DNA of 56,895 nt, taken from positions 1 to 56,895 of the forward strand of contig JANSWS010000004.1 in the NCBI GenBank assembly GCA_024743355.1. Direction: 5' to 3'. The position numbers were made by a program, and so were the translations under genes. Positions 8,936 to 18,447 of this stretch are shown here, piece after piece (within the stretch, counting starts at the first letter, position 1; every line of letters starts with the position of its first letter). The notes below the pieces were generated by a model. The model was not told where the DNA came from and searched no databases. It saw nothing but the letters and a program-made list of their open reading frames with translations. This DNA comes from a bacterium. Lineage in GTDB: Bacteria > Planctomycetota > Planctomycetia > Pirellulales > Pirellulaceae.

Positions 8936-9969
8936 AACGCAACCCTATGATTGCCCTGGTGCAAGTAATTCATCGTCTGGACGGTCAGCAGAATCATCAA
9001 ATCCTTCTTCGTCTGCTCTTCACTAGTGCACAATCGCAGCCTTAATTCACGGCAACGATCGATCATTTCTGACAGCACTTGATCAATGGTGTACTGGTAC
9101 TCGCCGGTCCACTTGGCCACTCCCTTCCGCAACTCGGTTCGCGAGCGGCGCAAGAAAGAGCAAGCCGTGACATTTCCCTGATATTCTGTCTTGTCGGAGA
9201 ACAAACGCCTTAGATCGCGGTCGTAAAAGCTCGGATGTTCGAGTCCGTAGTGCGCCCGTTTGTTCTCGTAGTGCTCTCGCAGCGTCTTTTTCAGGGAACG
9301 CAGGGGGTCGATGTGGGCTCTGGAATTCACCAGAGGTCTGCGGTTGCTGAGCGACAGCATGGTTTCGTTTACGAATTCCAGTTTTTTCAGAGCCGGCCAA
9401 CCACGATACTGGGCCCTCCAACGAGATCTCGGTCGCATCCAGACCGCGAACGTCTCGGCAAAATCCTCAACGGGATGGCTCTGAGCATACCACATATCCA
9501 GATGCAATACGTAGCTGCGGCTGTAGGGCTTGGGCCGGTAGTAGTCTGGGTAAGGAGCCGAAACGCGGCCAAAAACCTCGCGATACTTTTTTCGTCGCCT
9601 TAATCGAAACGCCGTATCAATGCAGTGCCCGGCCTCGTGCCGGAGTATTTTCATACACCATTCTTGATTCCCGCCTTCCACCTCAAGCACTTGCTTGCGT
9701 TCCAGCCGCATGAGGCGCGGGTGAGCCAAATAGAACGGTATAGCGATCCCGGGAACACCGTCCGGGGAGAACCATTCGTCGGATAACCAGCAATGCGGAC
9801 GAAATGCGATGCCACGCTCTGCCAGTTCGTCGTACAACTGATGGATTCGGTCTTCCACCGCGGTACCCGCGATCGAAAGACTCAAATCGCACATCCGCAT
9901 GTCAAGCAGTTCTTCGTCCGACAAGAATTCCAGATTGATTCGCTTGGAACGCGTCTTTCTTGTAGCCAC
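8932..9969 (-). CDS. Putative zinc-binding metallopeptidase (HEAGH)
   Basis: 345 residues. HEAGHCID at residues 111-118 fits the HExxH zinc site, with the helix preceded by MKILR. The tracts MWYAQSHPVEDFAETFAVWMRP may supply the third ligand (Glu in an FAETFAVW helix). This resembles the putative zinc-binding metallopeptidase families of bacteria (recalled family). There is no signal peptide, so it is likely cytoplasmic. It is the first gene of a two-gene minus-strand unit and shares ATGA with the ATP-grasp gene. A cleave-then-ligate or ligate-then-cleave role on a peptide is an inference from the pairing. Confidence 0.75.
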   Translation of the reverse strand: MATRKTRSKRINLEFLSDEELLDMRMCDLSLSIAGTAVEDRIHQLYDELAERGIAFRPHCWLSDEWFSPDGVPGIAIPFYLAHPRLMRLERKQVLEVEGGNQEWCMKILRHEAGHCIDTAFRLRRRKKYREVFGRVSAPYPDYYRPKPYSRSYVLHLDMWYAQSHPVEDFAETFAVWMRPRSRWRAQYRGWPALKKLEFVNETMLSLSNRRPLVNSRAHIDPLRSLKKTLREHYENKRAHYGLEHPSFYDRDLRRLFSDKTEYQGNVTACSFLRRSRTELRKGVAKWTGEYQYTIDQVLSEMIDRCRELRLRLCTSEEQTKKDLMILLTVQTMNYLHQGNHRVAL

Positions 9970-10331
9970 TTCGAATTTCGTCCTCTTTGCAGGCGCCCTC
10001 TTGGCACCTTGATTTCCAAGCCTGACAGCGACATCCTAACGCCGTCAAGCTTCGGAATAATCACCACAAGTACGCGGGTTCACCGACGGATCGCTCGGTT
10101 TCCCGCTGATTCGCTGCAATTGGAAACGCGATTTCTGCACGCCTGGTCTGCTCGGATGCGACGCTGCAAGTTCCCTATGAAGAAGATAGTCTATGAAATC
10201 GCGAATCCATAGCAATTGTTCACAGCATCGAATGACTTTCTCGTTCTACTCCCCCCTCGAAGTCTCGCCTCAATCGCGATAGATTGCAGGGCGAATTTAG
10301 TTGATTCTGCTCACTGAAAGCAACCCTACCT
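9970..10331. other. Divergent intergenic region
   Basis: 362 bp between the minus-strand metallopeptidase start and the plus-strand glucose dehydrogenase start. It should hold promoters for both directions. I see no convincing -35/-10 pair, RNA gene, long palindrome or conserved short ORF. Confidence 0.5.
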
Positions 10332-11435
10332 ATGAAAGCCATCGCCGTCACTCCAGGACAGCCCAACAGCGTACATCTTCGAGACATCCCCGAACCTGAC
10401 ATCAATTCCGTCCCCGAGGGAAAGGGAGTTCGTGTACGTGTCTTGAAAGTCGGAGTCGATGCGACCGACCGTGAGATCAATGATGCCCTGTACGGCAATT
10501 CTCCGCCCGGAGATGACTATCTGGTGCTGGGACACGAGTGTTTTGGCGTTGTCGAGGAAGTCGGGCCGAATGTTCGGCGTGTCAAGCCTGGCGATTACGT
10601 TACGGCCACCGTTCGGCGGCCAGGCGGCTCGATTTATGATTCCATCGGCACCTACGATATGACCAGCGAGGAGACCTATTTCGAGCGTGGAATCAACCTG
10701 TTGCACGGCTATTTGACAGAGCAGTTCGTCGACTCGGAGGACTATATCGTACGCGTTCCCCAGGGCCTCAAGCACCTGCACGTGCTGATGGAACCTATGA
10801 GCTGTGCGGCCAAAGCCGTTCAGCAAGCTTACGAATGCCAGCGGCGAATGAAGGTCTGGAGCCCTCAAAGAGCATTTGTGCTGGGTGCCGGCCAGATTGG
10901 ACTGCTGGCTTCACTGATCCTGAAACTAAAAGGCTTGGACGTCTACACCTTGGCTCGCGCCCCTGGGCCCCATCTGAAGAGTGAAATTGTGGAAGGCCTC
11001 GAGTGCACCTACGTGAGCACCAGCGAAACCGACCTGGAACAGTTGGCCAAACAAGTGGGCAAGGCTGATTTGATCATCGACGCCACGGGAAACAGCCAAG
11101 TTGCCTTCGCCGCCATGCAGGCTTTGGGACTGAACGGGGCGCTGGTATGGACCAGCATCACGGGCGGAAAGCGCAAGTCAGAAGTGCCTTCCGACAAAAT
11201 CAACATCGAGTGGGTTCTGGGCAACAAGCTCTTGCTCGGATCGGTGAATGCCAACCGCGAGCATTTCGAGTCGGGAATCAAGGATCTGGCCATGGGCGAG
11301 GTCATGTTCCCAGGCATCTTGCCGAGAATTCTCACCAGCCCGGTAGCGGGGCTGGAAAACTATCAAGAAATGATGCGTTTGTTAGTCGAAGACGCCTCAG
11401 CCCTGAAGGTCTATGTTGATGTGGCACAGGAATAG
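10332..11435 (+). CDS. Glucose/aldose 1-dehydrogenase, zinc-type MDR family (haloarchaeal-like)
   Basis: 367 residues. The medium-chain dehydrogenase plan is clear: a catalytic domain with GHEC (His68-Glu69) and a Rossmann fold with [10 protein letters not shown] (about 183-192). The segment [10 protein letters not shown] aligns with the GICGTDREI of archaeal glucose dehydrogenases, with Asp43 replacing the usual zinc Cys. The four Cys of the structural zinc lobe are absent, and MEP at 153-155 may supply the Glu ligand. Haloferax-type glucose dehydrogenase has the same Asp/His/Glu/Glu set (recalled). It probably oxidises aldose to lactone with NAD(P). The 3' end overlaps the next gene by 23 bp. 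Confidence 0.82.
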   Translation: MKAIAVTPGQPNSVHLRDIPEPDINSVPEGKGVRVRVLKVGVDATDREINDALYGNSPPGDDYLVLGHECFGVVEEVGPNVRRVKPGDYVTATVRRPGGSIYDSIGTYDMTSEETYFERGINLLHGYLTEQFVDSEDYIVRVPQGLKHLHVLMEPMSCAAKAVQQAYECQRRMKVWSPQRAFVLGAGQIGLLASLILKLKGLDVYTLARAPGPHLKSEIVEGLECTYVSTSETDLEQLAKQVGKADLIIDATGNSQVAFAAMQALGLNGALVWTSITGGKRKSEVPSDKINIEWVLGNKLLLGSVNANREHFESGIKDLAMGEVMFPGILPRILTSPVAGLENYQEMMRLLVEDASALKVYVDVAQE

Positions 11436-12285
11436 AGCTGTCCAGACTGCGCTGTGCTTCGTGCTCAGCATGTCCTTCACCGTCTTGGGCGGTTGCCGGA
11501 ATGCCGAGCCAACCGACGACTATTCGGCTGCTCGCGTCGAGACTCAGGGAGATCAACTGGCTGGCCCCCAAGTCAGCTCGTCCGTTTCTGTCGCCCCAAC
11601 ACAACCGGGTACATCCGAACAACCGGGTTCATCCGGACCGGGTTCATCCGATGCCGAATCAACGCAAGCGTCTCCGACTTGGGAAGAGCAGCTAGCAAGA
11701 ATCCGAAGCGGTGAAGCCTACACGCTCAAAGTCGAGACACCGGCCGGGCCTTCACTGCTGGAGGCCCTTCCCGATCTCGACGGCAAGCTACTGGAATTGC
11801 TTATCGATCAGGGCGGCCCTACGGATTCCTGGTTGATGACCATCGCTCAGTTGAGTTCGCTGGAGCATTTAAGAATCCGAGAAAGCCCCATCTCCGACCT
11901 GGGATTAACTTATCTGGTCGCGGGCGGGGAGCGTTTGCAGATACTCAACCTGCCACAAAGCACGCTCACCGAACAAGGGATTCGCGAGCTCGCCAAACTG
12001 CCGCAGCTGAAGCAGCTGAGAATCGGCGGTCGACAGATAGACGACGCAGCAGCGAGTGCTCTGTCGGAGCTCCCCAATCTGCGTTCCCTGCACCTGATCG
12101 GTCCAGCCATCTCAGCCGATGGACTTGCCGCATTGGCCGCCTCCCGCAAACTATCGTCGCTCTACATTGACGATTGCCCGCTCCCAGATTCAGCCTGGCA
12201 GGAGCTGTTCCGTGCCAAGCCCCAGCTGCACGTGCACATCGACCAACATCACCACGATCGCGATCCCAACACGCACTCGCATTAG
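11413..12285 (+). CDS. Leucine-rich-repeat-like lipoprotein with His-rich C-terminus
   Basis: 290 residues. The start at 11413 (or Met3 at 11419) overlaps the dehydrogenase gene. A signal peptide ends in VLGGC, predicting lipidation, followed by a Ser/Pro/Gly linker with short repeats ([16 protein letters not shown]). Residues ~115-270 hold degenerate LRR units such as [35 protein letters not shown] and [19 protein letters not shown]. The last 18 residues contain seven His ([18 protein letters not shown]), which could bind metal. Function is unknown; the overlap suggests co-expression with the dehydrogenase. Confidence 0.72.
   Translation: MLMWHRNRAVQTALCFVLSMSFTVLGGCRNAEPTDDYSAARVETQGDQLAGPQVSSSVSVAPTQPGTSEQPGSSGPGSSDAESTQASPTWEEQLARIRSGEAYTLKVETPAGPSLLEALPDLDGKLLELLIDQGGPTDSWLMTIAQLSSLEHLRIRESPISDLGLTYLVAGGERLQILNLPQSTLTEQGIRELAKLPQLKQLRIGGRQIDDAAASALSELPNLRSLHLIGPAISADGLAALAASRKLSSLYIDDCPLPDSAWQELFRAKPQLHVHIDQHHHDRDPNTHSH
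11603..11651 (+). repeat. Three short direct repeats inside the LRR lipoprotein gene
   Basis: Three copies of a CCGGGTTCATCCG-like unit (the first has TAC for TTC), with periods of 18 and 15 bp. All are in frame and encode the Pro/Gly/Ser linker after the lipobox. The in-frame spacing points to slippage in a flexible linker. Confidence 0.7.
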
Positions 12286-12479
12286 AACACTCGTTCTGGA
12301 AAATGCGCATTGGCTCCGGCGGCATTAGATTCCGACAGTTGCCCCATAATGATGCCCAATAGCGAGGAGGTCCGAGGCTTCTTGAAGGAGCAAACAACAT
12401 CGCATCGCAATGTAGCCCTCACGGCTGGAATCGTGCCCAGGCTTACGATCCGACCGATTCGCATTAGCAAAGAGGTGGT

Positions 12480-12833
12480 TTAGCTTTCCGCTTCGATGCT
12501 AGCCGACATGCTGCCCGAGCACTTGCTTGCCAGAGGATCTTTGCCGAAGGCATGAATCTGATCCCGCTTAAGCTCCGCGTGTTCCTTGGTTGTGGTCAGA
12601 CAAATTGCACTTCCGTTGGTATCTACCTGCTTCGCCAGTTCATAGGCCCGCTCGAAGGTGTGCCCAAACAACTGCTGCAGCATGGCGATGACGTAATCGT
12701 AGGTGTGCTCGGAATCGTCCCACAGCACCACATGATACCTCGGCTGACGCTTCGGCCTCTGGTCGCGCTTCGGCTTTGCCTGACGCGTCACCACAACCGT
12801 TTCCTCGAGCACTGCTGTACTTTCTTCCGACAT
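12480..12833 (-). CDS. clpS: ATP-dependent Clp protease adaptor ClpS
   Basis: 117 residues from the ATG at 12833 (MSEES); a TTG eight codons earlier is less likely. After a charged N-terminal tail, the core YHVVLWDDSEHTYDYVI...LFGHTFERAYELAKQVDTNG...AICLTTTKEHAELKRDQI follows the ClpS fold, which docks on ClpA/ClpC and selects N-degron substrates. The canonical N-D-D triad is here D-D-S, as in divergent ClpS forms, so residue preference may differ. A Ser-rich tail extends past the family core. The gene stands alone, with no clpA or clpC nearby. Confidence 0.88.
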   Translation of the reverse strand: MSEESTAVLEETVVVTRQAKPKRDQRPKRQPRYHVVLWDDSEHTYDYVIAMLQQLFGHTFERAYELAKQVDTNGSAICLTTTKEHAELKRDQIHAFGKDPLASKCSGSMSASIEAES

Positions 12834-12844
12834 ACCCAATACCC

Positions 12845-12866
12845 AACCTGAAACCAACCTGAAACC
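12845..12866. repeat. 11-bp tandem duplication upstream of clpS
   Basis: AACCTGAAACC is repeated twice head to tail (12845-12855, 12856-12866), 12 bp before the clpS ATG on the coding-complement side, next to a shorter ATACCCA duplication. It lies in the 5' leader of clpS. It could be slippage or a binding site. Confidence 0.6.
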
Positions 12867-13029
12867 TTCTCAAACTCGTCCCGGCCCGGAAGCGGATGCT
12901 TCGTTAACGGAGCTACCTACAGGTGCCTAGGCCGAGCGGCTATATTGTTACCGACCGCATTATTGTAACCATTTGCATGCCGCACATAGCAAGCACAAAC
13001 GCCAAGATCTACCAGAAGAATGGGCCGAA

Positions 13030-14415
13030 ATGGGTGATTTGGATGTGATTGACCGTTATCTTCAGAAAACTCAACCAGATCACCTGGAACAGCTGAAGGA
13101 ACTGCTACGAATTCCTAGCATTAGTGCAGTGCCCCAGCATTCAACGGATGTGCAGACGGCTGCCCGTTTGGTGCTGGACACTTTGGCCAAAGCGGGCCTG
13201 CAAACCGAGTGGATCGAGACCGAAGGCCCTCCCTTGCTGTATGCGGAGAGCCCCCCGGTACCTGGGAAACCCGTAGCCTTGGTTTACGGCCACTACGACG
13301 TTCAACCTGCCGACCCACTGGATCTGTGGCTTTCGCCACCTTTTGAACCTACCGAACGCGACGGCAATCTCTTCGCACGGGGCGCTACGGACGACAAGGG
13401 CCAGATGTTGACCCATGTTCTATCGGTGTCGTCTTGGGCTGCAACCGGCCAGCCGCTACCGATGCAAGTCAAGTTCTTGATCGAGGGAGAAGAGGAGGTC
13501 GGGAGCCAGCAGCTGGAATCCTACCTGGCCAAGCCGGGAGTCGCAGAGAAATTAGCCTGTGACGTGATTGTTATCAGTGACTCGTCGCAATACGCGGAGG
13601 GCCAACCAGCCATAACCTACGGTCTGCGAGGAATTTCGTATTTTGAACTGCTGTTCGAGGGCCCCAAACAAGACCTCCACTCGGGCAGCTTCGGCGGTGC
13701 CGTCACCAATCCCGCCATTGCCTTGGCACGATTCCTGGCAGCCATGGTTGACGATCAAGGACGAATTCAGCTACCTGGGTTTTACGATTCCGTCAGACCC
13801 TTGGAACTATCCGAACGCGAAATGTGGGCGGGTCTGGATTTCAGCGAAGACGAGTTTGCCAAGCAGCTGGGCGTTGCGGGCTTGAGTGGCGAGCAGGGAT
13901 TCTCAACCTTGGAAAGAAAGTGGGCGCGTCCCACCTTTGACATTAACGGCCTGTGGAGTGGTTACCAGGGCGAGGGCGCCAAGACGATTATTCCGGCGAA
14001 GGCCGGTGCGAAAATCAGCTTTCGACTGGTACCGGACCAGACTCCCGCGGAAGTAGCCAGGCAACTGCACGAATTTGTTGCTCAGCATCAATTCCCAGGA
14101 ATCAAAATCTCTGTCAGAGACTTACAGGGCGGTCCCGGCGTGGTCGTCAACCCTCACAGCCCATTCATCGCGGCCGCTCAGAAGGCCATCGAATCCTCCT
14201 TCGACAAGCAGGCAGTTCTAATCCGCGAGGGGGGATCGATTCCGATCGTCGCCGGCATGGTCGATAAACTGGGTGCGGATGTATTGTTGCTGGGTTGGGG
14301 ACTGAATGACGACAACGCCCACAGTCCCAACGAAAAGTTCAGATTGGCTGATTTCTACCGCGGCATTCGCGCCAGTAGTCACTTGTGGAGCCAACTGGCT
14401 GAAGTCCCCGTCTGA
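13030..14415 (+). CDS. M20 family metallopeptidase (dipeptidase)
   Basis: 461 residues from the ATG at 13030; the upstream in-frame extension looks noncoding. The two-zinc M20 motifs are in order: YGHYDVQPAD (His, Asp), GATDDKGQ (bridging Asp), EGEEEVGS (general-base Glu and metal Glu), VISDSSQ (metal Asp) and a C-terminal LNDDNAHSPNEKF His. LHSGSFGGAVTNPA marks the dimerisation lid. This fits the carnosinase/CNDP-like dipeptidase branch, which hydrolyses small peptides in the cytoplasm. No signal peptide is present. It is a single gene with no partner evident. Confidence 0.9.
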   Translation: MGDLDVIDRYLQKTQPDHLEQLKELLRIPSISAVPQHSTDVQTAARLVLDTLAKAGLQTEWIETEGPPLLYAESPPVPGKPVALVYGHYDVQPADPLDLWLSPPFEPTERDGNLFARGATDDKGQMLTHVLSVSSWAATGQPLPMQVKFLIEGEEEVGSQQLESYLAKPGVAEKLACDVIVISDSSQYAEGQPAITYGLRGISYFELLFEGPKQDLHSGSFGGAVTNPAIALARFLAAMVDDQGRIQLPGFYDSVRPLELSEREMWAGLDFSEDEFAKQLGVAGLSGEQGFSTLERKWARPTFDINGLWSGYQGEGAKTIIPAKAGAKISFRLVPDQTPAEVARQLHEFVAQHQFPGIKISVRDLQGGPGVVVNPHSPFIAAAQKAIESSFDKQAVLIREGGSIPIVAGMVDKLGADVLLLGWGLNDDNAHSPNEKFRLADFYRGIRASSHLWSQLAEVPV

Positions 14416-14765
14416 TTCCATCCAGCACTGGATGCCATGTTTGCCTCCCAGGAAGCCAGCGTGGTGACACCTTCCCTCCAATCTTGCGCTGGCCCATTGG
14501 CTCCCTACACTCACTGGCCTCCGCTGCTTACCCCGGTGATTGCGACCGAGGAGACGAATCGGGGCCCGAAGCCGCCCATAGCCTGTGCTTGTCAATGGCT
14601 AGGGTACATGTCGGCCCGTCAGATACTCGGTTAGCCCAACCGCGACTACAGAAAAACGGATGGATCATTTAGAATCGCTCGTTCCCGCGTGAACCGATGC
14701 GGACGTCTGTTATCTGAACCCGTAAGTCTCCCGCTCCCCAAGCCCGGAAAGCGACTGTTAGCAAC
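14416..14765 (+). other. Intergenic region upstream of serS
   Basis: 350 bp. An inverted repeat CATCCAG-CA-CTGGATG (14419-14434) follows the peptidase stop and may help end its transcript, but it has no T-run. I looked for a T-box leader before serS and saw neither the T-box sequence nor a terminator. Confidence 0.5.
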
Positions 14766-16073
14766 ATGCTCGATCGCAAGCTGATCCTTGAACGCAAGGA
14801 AGAAATCCAAAAGAACTGCGACCTCCGTGGAGTCCAGGTAGACGTCGATCGCCTGGTCACCATTGAGACACAACGCAAGGCCAAACTACAGGAAGCTCAA
14901 GAGCTGAATCGTGAGGCCAACGAAACGAGTAAGAAGATTGGTAAGGCCGCTTCACCGGCAGAACGCGAGGAGCTTAAGGAGCAGGGCCGACGCCTGCGGG
15001 AATTGAAGGACGAAGCGCAACAAGAACACGATCGCCTGGAGGAAGAAGCCAAGGCCATCCAGATACTCATTCCCAATCTAACCCATCCCGATGCACCCAT
15101 CGGTGATGATGACACGGCTAACCTGGAAATTAGCCGCGGCAAGACGCCAATTCCGCATTTCGGCTTTCCGCCGAAAGACCACTTGGAACTGGGCAAGCTG
15201 CACGACTTGATTGATTTTGAGTCCGGCGCTCGCGTTGCCGGCGCAGGCTTCTACTTTTTGCGGAATGAGGCCGTGCTGCTCGACTTGGCTTTGCAACAGT
15301 TTGCGATCCAGCAACTGGTGCAGCGAGGCTTTACACCAATCAGCACTCCGGATGTCGCGCAGACTCAGATTCTACAAGGCATTGGCTTCATGCCCCGCGG
15401 ACCGGAAACGCAGATTTATGCCATCGAAGATACCGATCTCAACCTGGTGGCGACGGCCGAAATCACGCTCGGCGGAATGATGGCGGATCAGGTCGTCGAT
15501 GCCGAACAGCTACCCCTTAAAATCGTCGGCTTGAGCCACTGTTTCCGCACGGAGGCCGGCGCGGCTGGAAGAGCTTCCAAAGGACTATACCGTGTCCATC
15601 AGTTCACCAAGGTAGAGATGTTCGCATTTTGTTTACCCGAACAGAGCGACGCCATTCACGAAGAATTGCGGCAAGCGGAATGTGATCTGTTCGATGCTTT
15701 GGAGATCCCCTATCGCGTAGTCGATACGGCAACGGGCGATCTGGGTGGACCCGCCTATCGCAAGTATGATCTGGAAGCGTGGATGCCTGGTCGAGGCGAA
15801 GCCGGTGAATGGGGCGAGGTCACCAGCACGTCGAACTGCACGGATTATCAAGCCCGACGCCTGAACATTCGTTACAAAGTCAAGGGCGAGAAGGGCACGC
15901 AATTCTGCCACACGCTCAACGGGACGGCGGTCGCGATCAGTCGCGCATTGATTGCGATATTGGAAAACAATCAACAAGCGGACGGATCGATTCTGGTACC
16001 GACTGCTCTACAACCCTGGGTTGGTAAGTCTACGATTCAGCTTCAAGCGAGCTCCCATGAACATGCAACTTAA
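14766..16073 (+). CDS. serS: Seryl-tRNA synthetase
   Basis: 435 residues, the usual length. The N-terminal ~110 residues form the long antiparallel coiled coil that holds the tRNA-Ser variable arm. The class II core shows motif 2 (CFRTEAGAAGRASKGLYRVHQF) and motif 3 (LNGTAVAISRALIAILENNQ), with the Ser-site segment TSTSNCTDYQARR. It charges tRNA-Ser in the cytoplasm. Its last 17 bp overlap the start of the PQQ-propeller gene, which may couple their translation. Confidence 0.97.
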   Translation: MLDRKLILERKEEIQKNCDLRGVQVDVDRLVTIETQRKAKLQEAQELNREANETSKKIGKAASPAEREELKEQGRRLRELKDEAQQEHDRLEEEAKAIQILIPNLTHPDAPIGDDDTANLEISRGKTPIPHFGFPPKDHLELGKLHDLIDFESGARVAGAGFYFLRNEAVLLDLALQQFAIQQLVQRGFTPISTPDVAQTQILQGIGFMPRGPETQIYAIEDTDLNLVATAEITLGGMMADQVVDAEQLPLKIVGLSHCFRTEAGAAGRASKGLYRVHQFTKVEMFAFCLPEQSDAIHEELRQAECDLFDALEIPYRVVDTATGDLGGPAYRKYDLEAWMPGRGEAGEWGEVTSTSNCTDYQARRLNIRYKVKGEKGTQFCHTLNGTAVAISRALIAILENNQQADGSILVPTALQPWVGKSTIQLQASSHEHAT

Positions 16074-17370
16074 TCGGCTGGCTGTAGTCATCTGTTTCGC
16101 GATTAGCGGCTGCGCCGCTTTCCCCGCGCGCGCCGATTGGCCTGCGTTCCGCGGTCCGAACCGTGATGGCATCGTTCGAAACCGCGATCTGCCAACGGCT
16201 TGGTCTCCATCGACAAACATTGGCTGGCGAACGGAATTACCCGGGCAGGGATGGTCCAGTCCTGTGGTTGTCGGTGATCGTATTTATTTGACGGCAGCCA
16301 TTGCCGAACAGACAGCCGACAACGAGCAAGCCACACAGAACCAGCCCGCCTACCGTTTGGTGCTGTTCTGTGTTGCGGCAGAAAGCGGAGAATTGCTGCA
16401 GGAAGTGGAACTTTTTCGGCAAACCGCCGATGCGCCCCGCATCCACCAAAAGAATTCGCATGCCAGCCCCACGGCGGTTTACGATGGAGAGAACCTATTC
16501 GTGCACTTTGGCCATCAGGGAACCGCCTGCGTTTCTCTTCAAGGTGACGTTCTCTGGAAAAATGACTCGCTGGGCTATCAACCGGTTCACGGCGGCGGTG
16601 GCTCGCCTTCCGTTGTGGGAGAGCTTTTGATCTTTTCTCGTGACGGTGCCGAGACTGCGGAGATCACCGCACTCGACAAACGCAGCGGGCAAGTCGTTTG
16701 GAAATCCCAACGAGGCGTTGAAGCTCAAAAGAAATTCAGCTTCTGCACCCCCTTAGTGGCTTCTCTTGCCGGTCAACAGCAACTCATTTTGCCTGGTTCC
16801 AATGTCGTGCAAAGCCTCGATCCGACCAATGGCCAAGAGATTTGGAGAGTCCGCTATGACGGCTACTCTGTCATTCCTAGACCTATCGTCGAAGCAGGCA
16901 TGGTCTTTGTGTGTACCGGCTACAATCGGCCCAGCCTGCTGGCCATCGATCCGTCGGGGCGTGGTGACGTCACGGATACGCATGTGAAGTGGAGCACCAA
17001 TTCCAATGTTCCCCACACACCCTCGCTGATCGGCTTTGACAGCAAGCTCCTGATGGTCAACGACACGGGCGGAATCGTCAGTTGCCTGGACGCCCTGAGT
17101 GGACGGGAGCTGTGGAAAGAACGCGTCGGCGGCAACTTCTCGGCTTCACCACTGCTGGTCGATTCCAAGTTGTATCTGTTGGACGAGGAAGGTACCTGCA
17201 GTGTGTTGGATGTTAGCGGCGAGCCGCAGGAGCTGGCAAAGAATCGCATTGGAGAACGCTGCCTGTCATCCTTCGCCGTCATTGACAACGATCTGTTGCT
17301 ACGAAGTGAGAATGCGCTGTACAGAATCTCGAATCAGTCCCAAGGCTCCTCGCGGCCCTTTGTTCGATAA
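16057..17370 (+). CDS. Exported PQQ-like beta-propeller protein
   Basis: 437 residues from ATG 16057 (ATG 16063 is also possible); the longer in-frame start would lie deep in serS. A signal peptide ends in AFPARA before DWPAFRGPNRDGIV. That WPxFRGPxxxG opening is characteristic of planctomycete PQQ-binding-like repeat proteins. Later blades include SGQVVWKSQRG, NGQEIWRVRYDG and SGRELWKERVGG, giving a seven- or eight-bladed propeller related to BamB and quinoprotein dehydrogenases. No catalytic residues could be assigned, so enzyme or scaffold is open. It starts inside serS and ends 11 bp before holA. Confidence 0.85.
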   Translation: MNMQLNRLAVVICFAISGCAAFPARADWPAFRGPNRDGIVRNRDLPTAWSPSTNIGWRTELPGQGWSSPVVVGDRIYLTAAIAEQTADNEQATQNQPAYRLVLFCVAAESGELLQEVELFRQTADAPRIHQKNSHASPTAVYDGENLFVHFGHQGTACVSLQGDVLWKNDSLGYQPVHGGGGSPSVVGELLIFSRDGAETAEITALDKRSGQVVWKSQRGVEAQKKFSFCTPLVASLAGQQQLILPGSNVVQSLDPTNGQEIWRVRYDGYSVIPRPIVEAGMVFVCTGYNRPSLLAIDPSGRGDVTDTHVKWSTNSNVPHTPSLIGFDSKLLMVNDTGGIVSCLDALSGRELWKERVGGNFSASPLLVDSKLYLLDEEGTCSVLDVSGEPQELAKNRIGERCLSSFAVIDNDLLLRSENALYRISNQSQGSSRPFVR

Positions 17371-17381
17371 GCGTCCAACTC

Positions 17382-18437
17382 ATGCCTTCCACCTCGCACG
17401 CATTTGAGCCCTTACTCGGCCGCGAAATACCCTCCGAACTACCGGCGGTAGTCGTCGCTTTTGGCGACGACGGCTTCCTCAGAAAAGAGGTGGTGCAACG
17501 CATCCTGCAATCCAAGGGAATAGACACCCACGACTTGCGATCTTTTGACGGCGACCTTTGCCAATGGCTGGATGTCCATGACGAACTAGCAACGCTCTCG
17601 CTTTTCGAAAGCAACTCGCGACGCATTGCCGTCGTGCAGAATGCGGACCGTCTCGTGAAAGATGCCAGGGCACAGTTGGAGAAGTGGTGCTCCGCTCCCG
17701 CAACCTCCTCGCTGCTGGTTTTGCAGCTGGCCAGCTTTCCCTCCAATACGAAGCTATTCAAGACCGTGCAGAAGATCGGCTGGTGCGTCAATTGTTCCTT
17801 GCCTACAGCCAGTGCTCGCAGCAAGGCGGCGGACTTGGCCAAGCTCAAACAATGGATGGCCGAGTGGTCGGAGCAGGAGCATGCACTCAAACTGAAGGCT
17901 GCGCAGCTGACCATGATTGTCGATGCGGTCGGGACGGATTGCGGTATGCTTCATCAGGAACTAGGTAAGCTGGCTCTGTATTGCGATGAGCAAGGTGTGC
18001 TCTCCAACGACAAGCTGCGGGAGAACCTTGGCACTTGGCGAACAAGAACCATGTGGGAAATCGCCGATGCCATCGTCGACGGACGTGTCGCGGAAGCCCT
18101 TGCCCAAGTTGACAAAGTTTTTGCTGCCGGTGAGCATGCAGCCGCTGTTGTACCCCAAATCTCCTGGAGCCTGCGACGCTACGGCCGGGCGGCGCATCTG
18201 CTTCTGCAAGCCAAACGCACGCACAGCCCGCTGACTACTCAGGCTGCCATCAGCCAAGCTGGGTTTTGGGGCGCCGACGCTAAACTGGCCGAACAACGAC
18301 TGCGTCGCCTTGGTCTAAAACGCGGCTGTCAGATTCTCGATTGGCTCCTGGAACTCGATCTCAAGATCAAGGGTTCGCACTCACAACCGAGCAGAGCCAT
18401 CTTCGCTATCGAGCAATTGTGCTTGAGATTCGCCTAG
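17382..18437 (+). CDS. holA: DNA polymerase III delta subunit
   Basis: 351 residues. The layout matches HolA: a degenerate AAA+ domain I (VVVAFGDDGFLRKEVVQRIL), the region with LLVLQLASFPSNTKLFKTV, then the helical collar domain with AADLAKLKQWMAEWSEQ, GTDCGMLHQELGKLALYC and C-terminal helices ending AIFAIEQLCLRFA. The subunit opens the beta clamp within the clamp loader. There is no intact Walker A, as expected for delta. The gene lies 11 bp after the propeller gene and converges on a secreted-protein gene 10 bp away. Confidence 0.88.
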   Translation: MPSTSHAFEPLLGREIPSELPAVVVAFGDDGFLRKEVVQRILQSKGIDTHDLRSFDGDLCQWLDVHDELATLSLFESNSRRIAVVQNADRLVKDARAQLEKWCSAPATSSLLVLQLASFPSNTKLFKTVQKIGWCVNCSLPTASARSKAADLAKLKQWMAEWSEQEHALKLKAAQLTMIVDAVGTDCGMLHQELGKLALYCDEQGVLSNDKLRENLGTWRTRTMWEIADAIVDGRVAEALAQVDKVFAAGEHAAAVVPQISWSLRRYGRAAHLLLQAKRTHSPLTTQAAISQAGFWGADAKLAEQRLRRLGLKRGCQILDWLLELDLKIKGSHSQPSRAIFAIEQLCLRFA

Positions 18438-18447
18438 AAAATTGCAA

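Noticed and set aside
12973-13029. Longer start of the M20 peptidase
   Set aside because: The 19 extra residues (MHAAHSKHKR...) are unlike the family, and MGDLDVI at 13030 gives the expected N-terminus.
14416-14765. T-box or tRNA upstream of serS
   Set aside because: No T-box sequence, anti-terminator or cloverleaf could be drawn.
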